Of a stretch of 64,000 nt of DNA, positions 14,640-23,610 are shown one piece after another. Under the pieces are notes generated by a model. That model saw only the letters and a list, made by a program, of their open reading frames with translations. It searched no databases and was not told the origin of the DNA. The DNA comes from Corallococcus sp. EGB (GTDB taxonomy: Bacteria > Myxococcota > Myxococcia > Myxococcales > Myxococcaceae). Each line of letters begins with the position of its first letter. Position 1 is the first letter of the stretch. The position numbers and the translations under genes are program-made. The DNA lies in contig NZ_CP079946.1 in the NCBI RefSeq assembly GCF_019968905.1, forward strand, positions 4,526,001 to 4,590,000, given 5' to 3'.

Positions 14640-15206
14640 GTGAAGGTCGCGCTGCTCGGAGGCTCGTTCAACCCGCCGCACGTGGGCCACCTGATGGCGG
14701 CCTCCTACGTCCATGCGACGCAGGGCGTGGACGCGGTGTGGCTGATGCCCACGTTCCACCATCCGTTCGGCAAGCAGCTGGAGTCGTTCGACGCGCGCGT
14801 GCGCATGTGCGACGCGCTCTGCCGCGAGACGTCCGGCTGGCTCCAGACGAGCCTGGTGGAGCGCGAGGTGGGCGGCGGCGGGCGCACGGTGGACACGCTC
14901 GCGTTCCTGGTGGAGCGGTACCCGGACACGCAGTTCTCGCTGATCATCGGCAGCGACATCCTGAGGGACCTGCCGCACTGGAAGGACTTCGAGCGCATCC
15001 AGCGGATGGCGCGCGTGCTGGTGCTCTACCGCGCCGGCTACCCGGCGCCGGACACGGTGGGGCCGCCACTGGCGGAGGTGTCCTCCACGCTGGTGCGCGA
15101 CCAGCTTGCGCGCGGCATCGAGCCTGGGGAACTGGTGCCCTCGGCGGTGCTCGCGGTGGCGCGCGAGGAGGGCCTGTACGGCCTGCGTGTGGCGCGCGCT
15201 CCGTAG
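14640..15206 (+). CDS. nadD: Nicotinate-nucleotide adenylyltransferase
   Basis: A protein of 188 residues that joins nicotinate mononucleotide and ATP to deamido-NAD in NAD synthesis. It starts with VKVALLGGSFNPPHVGHLMA, the nucleotidyltransferase GxFNPxHxGH motif. It contains FSLIIGSDILRDLPHWKDF and the late EVSSTLVRDQLARGI (SST..R) motif. Length matches the family. The GTG at 14640 is chosen for AAGGGG ten bases upstream and because the fold begins immediately. Last gene of the namZ operon; convergent with the next gene, 8 bp away. Confidence 0.95.
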   Translation: MKVALLGGSFNPPHVGHLMAASYVHATQGVDAVWLMPTFHHPFGKQLESFDARVRMCDALCRETSGWLQTSLVEREVGGGGRTVDTLAFLVERYPDTQFSLIIGSDILRDLPHWKDFERIQRMARVLVLYRAGYPAPDTVGPPLAEVSSTLVRDQLARGIEPGELVPSAVLAVAREEGLYGLRVARAP

Positions 15207-15214
15207 GGCCTTCG

Positions 15215-18200
15215 CTAGAACGTCACGCCAATCAGGTGCAGGTCGCCGAAGCCGTCCTCGAAGCGGTGGGCGTACTGGTAGAAGAAGGCGAAGTTGTAGG
15301 CCTGGCCCATGTTGAGCCGCAGCGTGGCGGTGCCGCCCACCGCCGTGTGGTTGTTCCGGTTGTCCGTGCGCGCGAAGGCCCCGAAGCCCTCCAGCTCCAC
15401 CTGGCTGATGAAGAGCGACGGCAGCACCCACAGCGTGGACGCCCAGCCGTAGTCGATGATGAAGCGGTAGCGGTAGCGCGCGTTGGCGAGCAGCACGTTG
15501 CGCGCGCGGAAGGTGTGGTCCTCGTAGCCGCGCAGGTATTCGCTGAAGGCGATGCCCGGCTGGAGTTGGAGCGGCAGGCCGCCGTCACTGGTGCTGTCGC
15601 GGTTGAGGAAGAAGGCCTGGCCCGGGAGGATGCCGCCCACCTCCAGCAGGCCGTCCGGCGCGCCGGGCAAGGCGCGGCCCGCGACGGAGAGCTGGAGGTT
15701 GTCCTTGCCGGTGAAGGGCAGGCCGCCCAGGTAGCCGTCCACGCCCAGGCGCACGTCGCCCACGGTGGAGTTGCGCGTGAAGGCCTTCGGGAAGACGCCG
15801 CCGCTCATGGACAGGCCCAGGCCGCGCTGCGTGCCGCCGTAGGACGTGCCCTCGCCGGCGAAGTATGACGCGGCGACCTCTGGCCCGATGAGTCGGGTGG
15901 TGATGGCCGGCCGGCGCTCCGTGGCGTCGAAGCGGCGCTCGAGTGCGAGCACGCCGAAGCTCACCGGCGTCGTCCAGAACGTGCGCGACGCGAACGCGGT
16001 GGCCTGCAGGTCCGTGCGGTTGTCCTCGCGCAGGTACGCACCGGAGATCTGGATGTAGAACGGCGACAAGAGGGCGTTGCCGTACGCGAACGACACGCCC
16101 GGCTGCTTGACCTTCGTGTCGTAGGTGAGCGTGAGCGCGTACGCGTTGAAGCCCAGCCGGTCCTGGCCCGCGATGGAGATGCCGCCCCCGATGAACGGGG
16201 CGTTCGCATCGACGTCGTTGGGGACCGTGTAGAAGTAGGGGACGCGGTAGTTCGGGACGAAGAAGCCCTCGAGTGGCGAGTAGGGCTCGTCCGTCAGCAC
16301 GTCCACCGCGTGACCCACGACGGGCGGAGGCGTCACGGGCGCGTCCACGTCATTCGCGGGGTCCACTGGCGGCGGGGGAGGCAGCGCCACCGGTGCCACC
16401 GCTGCCGGTGACACGTCGGGAGGGGGCTGGGTGGGGGCGTCCGTTGGGAGGGGGGATTGACCTGGAAAGGCGGCGAAGCCGTCGTGCGCGTCCGTGCCCT
16501 GGGCGAGGGGGCTGGAGGGAGCCGTGCCTTCTGGAGCGACGCCTGTGTCCGGCGCGAGCGCGACGCTTTCAGGCGGAGGCTCCGGCGCCGCACCCAGCTC
16601 GGCCAGGGCCTGGGTGAGGGGCGCGCGGTCCACCGTGAAGTTGACGCCGTCGCGGTTGAGGAACACCACGGCGTCCCCGCCCACGGGCGCGGCGTCGAGC
16701 ACGAGCAGCGGCGCGTCGGTGACGCGGGCGATGCGCCGCGTGGACACCGTCATCACGTGCGCCTGGAGGCGCCCTTCGACTTCGCGCAGGAAGACGAGGT
16801 GGTCATCATCCAGCCACCGGGGCGAGTAGTTGAACAGCCCGTCCCGCGTGAGCCAGCGCAGCGACCCGTCCGGCTCGCGCAGCACCAGGTCCCAACCCTC
16901 CGCGCCGAACATGGGGAACACGTACCGCCCGCCGTCCGGAGAGGTCACGGGCGTGCCCAGCGCGGTGTGCGCTTGGAAGTCCGTCAGCCGCTCGCGCTGG
17001 CCGCTCTCCAGGTCCAGCCGCACGAGGTTCGCCGCGTCGCCACTCACCTCCACGAACACGTAGGACCGGCCGTCCGCCGTGAGGTCGCCGCCCATGCCCA
17101 CCACGTCGTGCCACAGCCGCACCACGTCACCCGTGCGCGCGTCCACCCGCCACAGCTTCCCCGTGTAGCTGCCCACCGAGTCGATGTCCGCGCTGACCAG
17201 GTACAGCCACCGGCCGTCGCGGCTGAACGTCATGCCGCTGACCAGCGTCGGGCTGGCCACCACCCACCGGCGCCCCGGCAGCAACTGCACCAGCGCGCGG
17301 CTGAAGCGCTCGCGGCCATCGCGCTCGCGCACGGTGAGGCGGGTGATCTCCTCCCGGCCCACGCTCATCAGCGCCGTGCTGCCGTCGGCCGGGTTCGCGA
17401 CGAGCCGCGAGAAGTAGCCCGCCTCCCGCACCAGCACCTGCTGCGTGGCGGGGCGCTCGCGCCGCGGGAGGTCCTTCTGGAGGCTCGCCTCGAACTCGCC
17501 GAACAGCGACCCGATGTCCTTGCCGTACACCCGCTTGAACCGCAGCGTCACCGCGATGGGCGGGAACAGCGAGTTGCCCTGCTCCTCCACCAGCTTCCAC
17601 AGGCGCTTCTCGCCGTACGTCCGCGCCAGATACGCCACGAAGTTCGAACCGGTCAGGTAGTTGCCGCCGAACGGCTCCAGCGCGCGGTTCCCCGGGGACA
17701 GGTAGCCCGCGTTGAGCTCGCCCCCCCTGGCCTGCACCGCGCCCTCCCACCAGCCGCTCCACACCGGGCTGCTGGGGCGCCCCGTGTCCTTGCCCAGCCG
17801 GCCCTCGTAGTAGGTGGCCAGGCCTTCCAGGAACCAGGACTCGGTGAAGATGTTGGGCTGGAAGAGGCCGCCCGTCACCTGGTTGAGCACGTTCCAGATG
17901 CCGCCCACCTGCTGCATCTGCACGTAGTGCACGGACTCGTGACAGGCCACGTCGCCGATGTTCGTCTCCCCCAGGCCCAGCAGGTTGAACTGCTCCAGCG
18001 TCATGTGCTGGGGCAGCACCATCTGCTGCGGGGTGCTGGCGAACTCGGACTGGACGTACGCGTTGTTGAAGTCCGCGCTCGTCAGATAGACGAGGACCCG
18101 CTTGCGCTCCCTCTTGCTCCACGCGTCCCCGCGCAGCCGCTCCACGCACCCTTCCATCCGGGCGGCCACCCGCAGCGCCGTCCCGCGCAGGGGCGCCGGG

Positions 18201-18367
18201 TAGTACAACTCCAGCGACCGCGTGGTCAGCTTGTGCATCTCGTCCCGCGCGAACGACGCCTGGACGTTCTGCGGAAAACGGGGTGCGACGAAGGCACACC
18301 CCGATGTCAGCAGCAGGAGACAAGCGAGGATGGCGGGCTGGCGGGCAGGCCCGCGGGAAGCTGACAT
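15215..18367 (-). CDS. Outer-membrane lipoprotein: gluzincin protease, beta-propeller and beta-barrel fusion
   Basis: A protein of 1050 residues from the ATG at 18367. The lipoprotein signal ends LLLLTSGC (C24). Residues ~45-330 are a zinc peptidase domain: HESVH at 143-147 (HExxH) and FLEGLATYYEG with the third ligand Glu near 181, a gluzincin pattern. Residues ~340-600 hold repeated TolB/WD-like blades (SRDGRWLYLVSADIDSVG, SPDGGRYVFPMFGAEG). A Pro-rich linker (~620-710) follows, then ~320 residues of alternating amphipathic strands ending in LHLIGVTF; a terminal Phe is the usual outer-membrane barrel assembly signal. The protease presumably acts at the cell surface or in the periplasm next to its own barrel. 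Convergent with nadD. Confidence 0.8.
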   Translation of the reverse strand: MSASRGPARQPAILACLLLLTSGCAFVAPRFPQNVQASFARDEMHKLTTRSLELYYPAPLRGTALRVAARMEGCVERLRGDAWSKRERKRVLVYLTSADFNNAYVQSEFASTPQQMVLPQHMTLEQFNLLGLGETNIGDVACHESVHYVQMQQVGGIWNVLNQVTGGLFQPNIFTESWFLEGLATYYEGRLGKDTGRPSSPVWSGWWEGAVQARGGELNAGYLSPGNRALEPFGGNYLTGSNFVAYLARTYGEKRLWKLVEEQGNSLFPPIAVTLRFKRVYGKDIGSLFGEFEASLQKDLPRRERPATQQVLVREAGYFSRLVANPADGSTALMSVGREEITRLTVRERDGRERFSRALVQLLPGRRWVVASPTLVSGMTFSRDGRWLYLVSADIDSVGSYTGKLWRVDARTGDVVRLWHDVVGMGGDLTADGRSYVFVEVSGDAANLVRLDLESGQRERLTDFQAHTALGTPVTSPDGGRYVFPMFGAEGWDLVLREPDGSLRWLTRDGLFNYSPRWLDDDHLVFLREVEGRLQAHVMTVSTRRIARVTDAPLLVLDAAPVGGDAVVFLNRDGVNFTVDRAPLTQALAELGAAPEPPPESVALAPDTGVAPEGTAPSSPLAQGTDAHDGFAAFPGQSPLPTDAPTQPPPDVSPAAVAPVALPPPPPVDPANDVDAPVTPPPVVGHAVDVLTDEPYSPLEGFFVPNYRVPYFYTVPNDVDANAPFIGGGISIAGQDRLGFNAYALTLTYDTKVKQPGVSFAYGNALLSPFYIQISGAYLREDNRTDLQATAFASRTFWTTPVSFGVLALERRFDATERRPAITTRLIGPEVAASYFAGEGTSYGGTQRGLGLSMSGGVFPKAFTRNSTVGDVRLGVDGYLGGLPFTGKDNLQLSVAGRALPGAPDGLLEVGGILPGQAFFLNRDSTSDGGLPLQLQPGIAFSEYLRGYEDHTFRARNVLLANARYRYRFIIDYGWASTLWVLPSLFISQVELEGFGAFARTDNRNNHTAVGGTATLRLNMGQAYNFAFFYQYAHRFEDGFGDLHLIGVTF

Positions 18368-18402
18368 GGCTGCGCATCCTACCGACCACAATTCGTAGTC
18401 AC

Positions 18403-18432
18403 GAACGCGTTTTTCACGGTAAGGGAACGCGT
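18403..18432. promoter_or_regulatory. Direct repeat GAACGCGT, 22-bp period, in a divergent promoter region
   Basis: GAACGCGT occurs at 18403-18410 and 18425-18432, exactly two helical turns apart, in the 89-bp gap between the protease fusion and the next gene. A small dyad TTCGT-AGTC-ACGAA (18392-18405) overlaps the first copy. This may be an operator for one or both genes. Confidence 0.3.
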
Positions 18433-18456
18433 CGCTTTCGCACAGGAACCTTTTCC

Positions 18457-19782
18457 ATGACCGAACCCGCCGAGCCCCAGGGGCTCCCCGTTCCGCAGCA
18501 CGTCCACAATGCGCAGCTCCAGCTCTCCGCCGCGTTGGAGAAGGCCGGCGGCGCGCCGGTCGACCTGACGAAGGCGCCGTGGGCGGACGTGGAGAAGTCG
18601 GTCATCCAGCTGCTCGGCGGCCGGTTCGACCCCAACAACCCGAACCACCAGGGCGCGGCGCTGGGCCTGGCGGGCGGCTTCGCCCTGCGCCTCATCGCCG
18701 AGCACCAGGCCTTCTGGTTCCCCAACCGCGACTCGCCCGAGGGCGCCTCGCTGGGCTTCCCCGAGGCCATCATCATGCTGTCCCCGTTCGGGGCGGTGAT
18801 GGACGCGCTGGCCCAGGGCAAGTTGACGCGGCTGGACGACCTGGCCGGCGACATCCGCCGTTCGCTGGGGCAGGTGCGCTTCGGCGCCAACCCGGCGCAG
18901 GCCCTGGGCGGCGGTCAGCCCCAGCGGCTGGGCCCGCAGGACTACCAGCGCCTGTTCGACCCGGGCTTCCTGCAGTTCATCGTGGTGGACCCGGCCAAGG
19001 CGAAGCAGGCCCTGGAGGCGAAGACGGACGCGCTGGCGCGCGACGTGCGTGACGCGCTGGGCCGCACCCAGCCGCCGCTGCCGCCGGAGGCCCGCCAGCA
19101 GTTCGAAGGACAGATCGTCACGTCGCTCCAGCGCATGGAGCAGGGCAAGACGCTGGCGGATCAGGCCGAGCGCGCCCCGCGGCTCGCGGAGCTGATGACG
19201 CACCTGGTGGCGACGGTGGGCGGCACGGGCTCGGCGCCGGAGGAGTTCTGGCACGACGTGGTGCTGCCGCTGCTGTTCATCGGCACGCCGGCGAGCTTCC
19301 CGCCGCTGGATGAGGACGAGCTGGAGGCGTTCAAGCAGGGCGCGGATCCGCTGGCGCTCTTCGTGGACGTGGTGCCGCACTCGCACCGCGCTCCGGACGA
19401 GGGCCTGCTGGGCGCTTTCGAGATGTCGGAGATCGGCCTGGTGCACCCGGCCTTCCAGAAGGTCACCGCGCTGCGCCTCATCCGCGTCAAGCCGGACCGG
19501 CTGAAGCCGCTGCTGGACAAGTACGACCCGAACGCGACCATGGACGCCGTGCAGCGCTTCACGGAGCACGTGTCCAAGGCGGCGGGCAAGCCGGCCGCGG
19601 AGTCTCCGCAGGGCAAGGAGATGCTGCAGGCGGCGCTGACGCTGCTGGCGGACCTGAAGCGCTCGGTGGCGGTGGGCGGCGACGTCTGCCTGCGCCGCCT
19701 CACGGAGGCCGAGGCCGCCTCCGAGCAGGCGCTGGCCATCGTGCGCCGCGCGCTGCAGAGCCCGCGCATCATCCTCACCTAG
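18457..19782 (+). CDS. Conserved hypothetical protein, soluble, 441 residues
   Basis: I do not recognise the family. The ATG at 18457 follows AGGAAC at good spacing. No signal peptide or membrane helix. The sequence is mostly helical, with a hydrophobic patch (AALGLAGGFALRLIAEHQAF), a Gly/Gln stretch (~150) and a C-terminal region LDKYDPNATMDAVQRFTEHV followed by a helical tail rich in Glu/Arg. HDVVLPLLFIGTPASFPPLD and FVDVVPHSHRAPDEG are possible active-site-like patches with His/Asp, but no known motif is visible. Third-position G/C is very high, so coding is secure. It stands alone, with a strong terminator after it. Confidence 0.75.
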   Translation: MTEPAEPQGLPVPQHVHNAQLQLSAALEKAGGAPVDLTKAPWADVEKSVIQLLGGRFDPNNPNHQGAALGLAGGFALRLIAEHQAFWFPNRDSPEGASLGFPEAIIMLSPFGAVMDALAQGKLTRLDDLAGDIRRSLGQVRFGANPAQALGGGQPQRLGPQDYQRLFDPGFLQFIVVDPAKAKQALEAKTDALARDVRDALGRTQPPLPPEARQQFEGQIVTSLQRMEQGKTLADQAERAPRLAELMTHLVATVGGTGSAPEEFWHDVVLPLLFIGTPASFPPLDEDELEAFKQGADPLALFVDVVPHSHRAPDEGLLGAFEMSEIGLVHPAFQKVTALRLIRVKPDRLKPLLDKYDPNATMDAVQRFTEHVSKAAGKPAAESPQGKEMLQAALTLLADLKRSVAVGGDVCLRRLTEAEAASEQALAIVRRALQSPRIILT

Positions 19783-19798
19783 TCACGGTGGGAAAGAC

Positions 19799-19824
19799 GC
19801 GCGTCCCGGGACACCGGGACGCGC
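19799..19824. terminator. Bidirectional terminator hairpin
   Basis: A perfect 11-bp stem, GCGCGTCCCGG-GACA-CCGGGACGCGC, sits in the 46-bp gap between two convergent genes (stops at 19782 and 19829). Plus-strand flanks have no strong U run. The length, perfection and convergent position make a shared terminator the best reading. Confidence 0.7.
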
Positions 19825-19828
19825 GCGG

Positions 19829-20812
19829 TCACTTCTTCGCGAGCAGGGCCTCCAGCGCCGCACGTGGCTCTGGCTTGAGCCGCTCCGACGCCAGCCGCAG
19901 GGCCCGCCGCGAGAGCTGCGCGTAGAGCGGGGCGATGTCCGCGGGAAGCGCCGCGAGGTGCGCCGCGACGACACCCGCGTCCCCCCGGACGATGGGGCCG
20001 GTGAGTCCACCCGCAAGGCCGCGCGCTTCGATGCCTCGCAGCGCCGAGCGCATCAGCGGCAGCAGGGCCTTCAGCGCGGCCTCCGGTTCGATGCCCGCGG
20101 CGCCCAGCGCGCCCACCGCCGCGTCCGCCAGGGCCACGAGTCCGCCCGCGCTCAACACGGCGCCAGCGTGGTAGGCGGCCCGGTGCGCCTCCGGCACGTC
20201 GAACATCGCGAAGCCCACGTCCTCCGCCATGCGCTGGAGCACGGCGCGCAGGGCGGGGGAGCGCGTGCTGATGGCCGCCGTATGGCCCGCGAGCGAGTCA
20301 CGCGCGGAGGACACGGCGCACAGCGGATGGAACGAGCCCACCGCGCGGCCCCGCTGCGTCCCCAGCGCGGAGAGGGGCAGGGCGCCCGCGGTGTGCACCA
20401 GCGCCACCGTGCGCGGCAGCTCACGGGAGAGGGCCTCGGACACGGAGGGCACCGCCGCGTCCGGAACGCACAGCACGCAGACGCGCGCCTTTCTCAGGTC
20501 CGCTGAGGTCGCGGGCTTGAGGCCCAGGGCTCGCGCGCGCTCGCGACCCGCGTCGTCGCGTGAGTGCACGCGCACGGGCCATCGCTTTGCCTGCAGCGCC
20601 AACGCGAGCGCGCCACCGAGCCGGCCCGCCCCGACGATGACCACGGGGACCCGCTGCGCCTTCGCCGTTCCGCGAGCCTTCGTGCCCGTCGAGGGACGCC
20701 CGCGGGCGCTCTCGGTGGTGCGGCCTTTCGCTTGTGCCGGGCGAGGGCCCGCCGGGCTCACGAGCCCGGCGCGAACGGCGCCGCTCCGCGTGCTCCCGCC
20801 TCGCCGCGCCAC
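19829..20812 (-). CDS. DUF2520 / Rossmann-like NAD(P)-binding protein
   Basis: A protein of 327 residues. The first ~55 are a basic, low-complexity extension (RPAQAKGRTTESARGRPSTG). Then a Rossmann dinucleotide-binding domain: VPVVIVGAGRLGGALALALQ, KARVCVLCVPDAAVPSVSEA, VALVHTAGALPLSAL. The C-terminal helical DUF2520 domain follows (GSFHPLCAVSSARDSLAGHT; HRAAYHAGAVLSAGGLVALA; GGLTGPIVRGDAGVVAAHL). The fold resembles ketopantoate reductase and 6-phosphogluconate dehydrogenase, but the substrate is not known. It begins with GTG 2 bp after the clp stop, so it is translated from the same message. The start at 20812 is chosen for that junction. Confidence 0.85.
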   Translation of the reverse strand: MARRGGSTRSGAVRAGLVSPAGPRPAQAKGRTTESARGRPSTGTKARGTAKAQRVPVVIVGAGRLGGALALALQAKRWPVRVHSRDDAGRERARALGLKPATSADLRKARVCVLCVPDAAVPSVSEALSRELPRTVALVHTAGALPLSALGTQRGRAVGSFHPLCAVSSARDSLAGHTAAISTRSPALRAVLQRMAEDVGFAMFDVPEAHRAAYHAGAVLSAGGLVALADAAVGALGAAGIEPEAALKALLPLMRSALRGIEARGLAGGLTGPIVRGDAGVVAAHLAALPADIAPLYAQLSRRALRLASERLKPEPRAALEALLAKK

Positions 20813-20814
20813 CG

Positions 20815-23394
20815 TCAGGCGGCGTCCCGCGCGAACTGGAGCTGACCGGCCTGCACGGCCACGCGCACGCGGTCGCCCGCGCCGAACTCGCCGGACAGGA
20901 TGCGCTCCGCCAGGGGGCCTTCCACCAGCCGCTGCACCACCTGGCGCATCGGACGCGCGCCCAGCATCGGGTCGAAGCCGCCGGACTTGAGCAGGTGCCC
21001 CACCACGTCCGTGCCCGCCGTGTAGACGATGCCGCGCTCCGTCGCGAGCCGCTTGCTGCTCTCCGCCAGGATGAGCGTGGCGATCTTCGCCACCTCCTGC
21101 TCCGCCAGCGGACGGAACGGCAGCCGCTCGTCGATGCGGTTCCACAGCTCGGGAGGCAGCGCCTTGCGCGCCGTGTCCGACGCCATGTCGAGCGCGCTGG
21201 CCGCCGCCGCGTCCGCCGCGCCGAAGCCCACCGCGCGGCCCGTGCGGTTGAACGCCTCCGCGCCCAGGTTCGTGGTCATCACGATGACCGTGTTCGAGAA
21301 GTCGATGTGCCGGCCCTTGCCGTCCGTCAGCCGCCCCTCCTCCAGCACCTGGAGCAGCAGCATCTGCACCTCGCGGTGCGCCTTCTCGATCTCGTCCAGC
21401 ACCACCACCGACGACGGCCGCCGGCGCACCGGCTCCGTGAGCTGCCCGCCCTCGCCGAAGCCCACGTAGCCCGCGGGCGAACCGATGAGGCGCGACACGC
21501 CGTGGGACTCGGACATCTCGCTCATGTCCAGGCGCACCAGCGCGTCCCGGTTGCCGAAGAGCACCTCCGCCAGCGCCCGCGCCATCTCCGTCTTGCCCAC
21601 GCCCGTGGGGCCCAGGAAGAGGAAGCTGCCCATGGGCCGACGTGACGCGAAGCCCGCGTAGTTGCGGCGGATGACCCTCGCGATGCGCACCACCGGGTCG
21701 CTGTGGCCAATCACGCGCTCCGCCAGGTCGTTCTCCAACCGGAGCAGCCGCGCGGAGTCGTTCATCAACAGCCGCTCTTCCGGCACGCCCGCCAGCTTCG
21801 CCACCACGCGCGCCACGTCCGCCGCGTCCACCCGGTGCTTGCCCTCGCGGTGGCAGCGGCTGCCCGCCAGGTCCACCACGCTGATGGCCTTGTCCGGCAT
21901 GAACCGGTCCGTCACGTAGCGGCTCGCCAGCGACGCGGCCGCCTCCAGCGCCTCCGGCAGGTAGCGCAGCGCGTGGTGCTCCTCGTAGCGTCCGATGATG
22001 CCCTGGAGGATCTGCACCGTCTCCGGAACCGACGGCTCGTGCACCACCACCGGCGTGAAGCGGCGCTCCAGCGCCGGGTCCGCCGCGATGAACTTGCGGT
22101 ACTCGTCGTGCGTCGTCGCCCCGATGCAGGGGAACTCGCCGCGCGCCATCGCCGTCTTCAGCTCGTTGGCCGCGTCCTGCGGGCCCTCGCCCGTGGAGCC
22201 CGCGCCCACCAGCGTGTGGATCTCGTCAATGAAGACGACCACGCGCCCCTCGGCCCGCCGCACCTCTTCCTTGAGGGCGTTGAGCTTCTCGGAGAACGAG
22301 CCGCGCAGCTGCGTGCCCGCCACCAGCGTGGCCATGTCCAGCTCGACGAGGATCTTCTCCGCCAGCGTGCCACGCAGGCCCAACAGGCGCTGCGCCACGC
22401 CCTCCACCACCGCCGTCTTGCCCACGCCGGGCTCGCCCAGCAGGCACGGGTTGTTGGTGCGGCGCTTGCCCAGGATGTCGATGACCTCCTCGACCTCGCG
22501 CGCGCGGCCCACCACCGGATCCAGCTTCCCCTCGCGGGCTGCCTGGCTCAGGTTGCGGCCCAGCGACGTGAGCATCGGGAAGGCCTTGGCATCCAGCGTC
22601 AGCGGCTGACCCTTGGCCTGCGCGGGCGGCGGCGTGGACGGGCGGGCAACCGGAGCAGGGGACGCGGGAGGCGAGGCGGGCGGCGCCGCGCGAGCCACCG
22701 GGGCCGACGGCGCGGGAGGCGCCATGCGCGGCATCGGCGGCACGGGCTCCGCGGTGTCCTGCGTCACGTCGTCCTCGTCCACGTCGATGAGGTCGCGCGG
22801 CGACAGCGCGGGCGTCGAGCGCGTGACCGGCGGCGTCGTCACCGGGGGCGTCATGACCGGCGCCGGTGCCGGCGCCGGGCGCGGCACGCTCAGCGCGAAC
22901 GTGGAGGAGGGAAGGGGGGACGGCGGCGCGCCCACCGGACGGCCCACCGGGGCGCGCGCGGCCAGCGCCTGGCCGTAGCCCGGCTGGAGGCGGCGCGGCA
23001 GCCCGCCGCTCGTGGAGTACGCGAGCGCCGTGTTGGACAGGGAGATGAGGTCCAGCCCCGTCCGCCCCAGGAGGTCGCTCGCCGCGCAGCGCTTGCGGAT
23101 GATGGCGATGAGCAGGTGCAGACAGTCCGCCTCGCCCGCGCGGAAGGTGCTGGCCAACTCGCGGGCGCGCGCGGTCAGCTCCTGCACCACGTTGCCCGTC
23201 TCCGCCGGGGCCTCCGTGATGAGCTGCAGGAGCGCGTCCTCGTCCACGCCCTTCTCCTTCAGGAGGAGCTGCGCGCGGTTCTCCACCGTGAACAGCGCCA
23301 GCAACACGTGGGCGGACGTGGGCTTCTGGGCGACGCTGCGGGCGATGTCATGCGCCTCATGGAGAACCTGGGCGAGATCCGTGCTGTCGACCAT
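20815..23394 (-). CDS. ClpA/ClpC-type AAA+ unfoldase with proline-rich linker
   Basis: A protein of 859 residues. Two Clp_N repeats (about 1-125: SAHVLLALFTVENRAQLLLK; CLHLLIAIIRKRCAASDLLG) are joined by a long Pro/Ala linker (~135-262) to AAA domain D1 (GEPGVGKTAVVEGVAQRLLG near 320; VVVFIDEIHTLVGAG) and D2 (GPTGVGKTEMARALAEVLFG near 594; VVVLDEIEKAH; ELWNRIDERLPF). The ClpB middle domain is missing, and a VGF tripeptide sits near 720 where ClpA/ClpC carry the ClpP-binding loop. It is therefore more likely a protease partner than a disaggregase. Followed at 2 bp by the DUF2520 gene. CTGTAGC direct repeats upstream suggest specific control. Confidence 0.88.
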   Translation of the reverse strand: MVDSTDLAQVLHEAHDIARSVAQKPTSAHVLLALFTVENRAQLLLKEKGVDEDALLQLITEAPAETGNVVQELTARARELASTFRAGEADCLHLLIAIIRKRCAASDLLGRTGLDLISLSNTALAYSTSGGLPRRLQPGYGQALAARAPVGRPVGAPPSPLPSSTFALSVPRPAPAPAPVMTPPVTTPPVTRSTPALSPRDLIDVDEDDVTQDTAEPVPPMPRMAPPAPSAPVARAAPPASPPASPAPVARPSTPPPAQAKGQPLTLDAKAFPMLTSLGRNLSQAAREGKLDPVVGRAREVEEVIDILGKRRTNNPCLLGEPGVGKTAVVEGVAQRLLGLRGTLAEKILVELDMATLVAGTQLRGSFSEKLNALKEEVRRAEGRVVVFIDEIHTLVGAGSTGEGPQDAANELKTAMARGEFPCIGATTHDEYRKFIAADPALERRFTPVVVHEPSVPETVQILQGIIGRYEEHHALRYLPEALEAAASLASRYVTDRFMPDKAISVVDLAGSRCHREGKHRVDAADVARVVAKLAGVPEERLLMNDSARLLRLENDLAERVIGHSDPVVRIARVIRRNYAGFASRRPMGSFLFLGPTGVGKTEMARALAEVLFGNRDALVRLDMSEMSESHGVSRLIGSPAGYVGFGEGGQLTEPVRRRPSSVVVLDEIEKAHREVQMLLLQVLEEGRLTDGKGRHIDFSNTVIVMTTNLGAEAFNRTGRAVGFGAADAAAASALDMASDTARKALPPELWNRIDERLPFRPLAEQEVAKIATLILAESSKRLATERGIVYTAGTDVVGHLLKSGGFDPMLGARPMRQVVQRLVEGPLAERILSGEFGAGDRVRVAVQAGQLQFARDAA

Positions 23395-23458
23395 TCATGC
23401 TCCGGCAAGCGTCCGGCCGAGCGGAATACACCGTCCGCCGCCCCGCCGCAAAATTTAG

Positions 23459-23476
23459 GCTACAGACCGCTACAGG
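23459..23476 (-). promoter_or_regulatory. Direct repeat CTGTAGC-N3-CTGTAGC upstream of clp
   Basis: The minus strand reads CCTGTAGCGGTCTGTAGCC, followed at once by TAAATTTTG, an AT-rich patch suited to a -10 element. Half-sites are ten bases apart, 65-82 bp upstream of the clp ATG. The arrangement matches 5771-5788 in sequence, spacing and orientation. Confidence 0.6.
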
Positions 23477-23610
23477 ATGGATGCAAGGCAGGATAAACCA
23501 TGGGCCGCGGCCGGATTTCGTTTGGCTGCCCGCCCGTTTCCCGACTCAATTCAAGGGACCGGGCAATCACTCCGGGAGGGCTGCGTAATTCGCCCTGAGA
23601 CCCCATCCCT

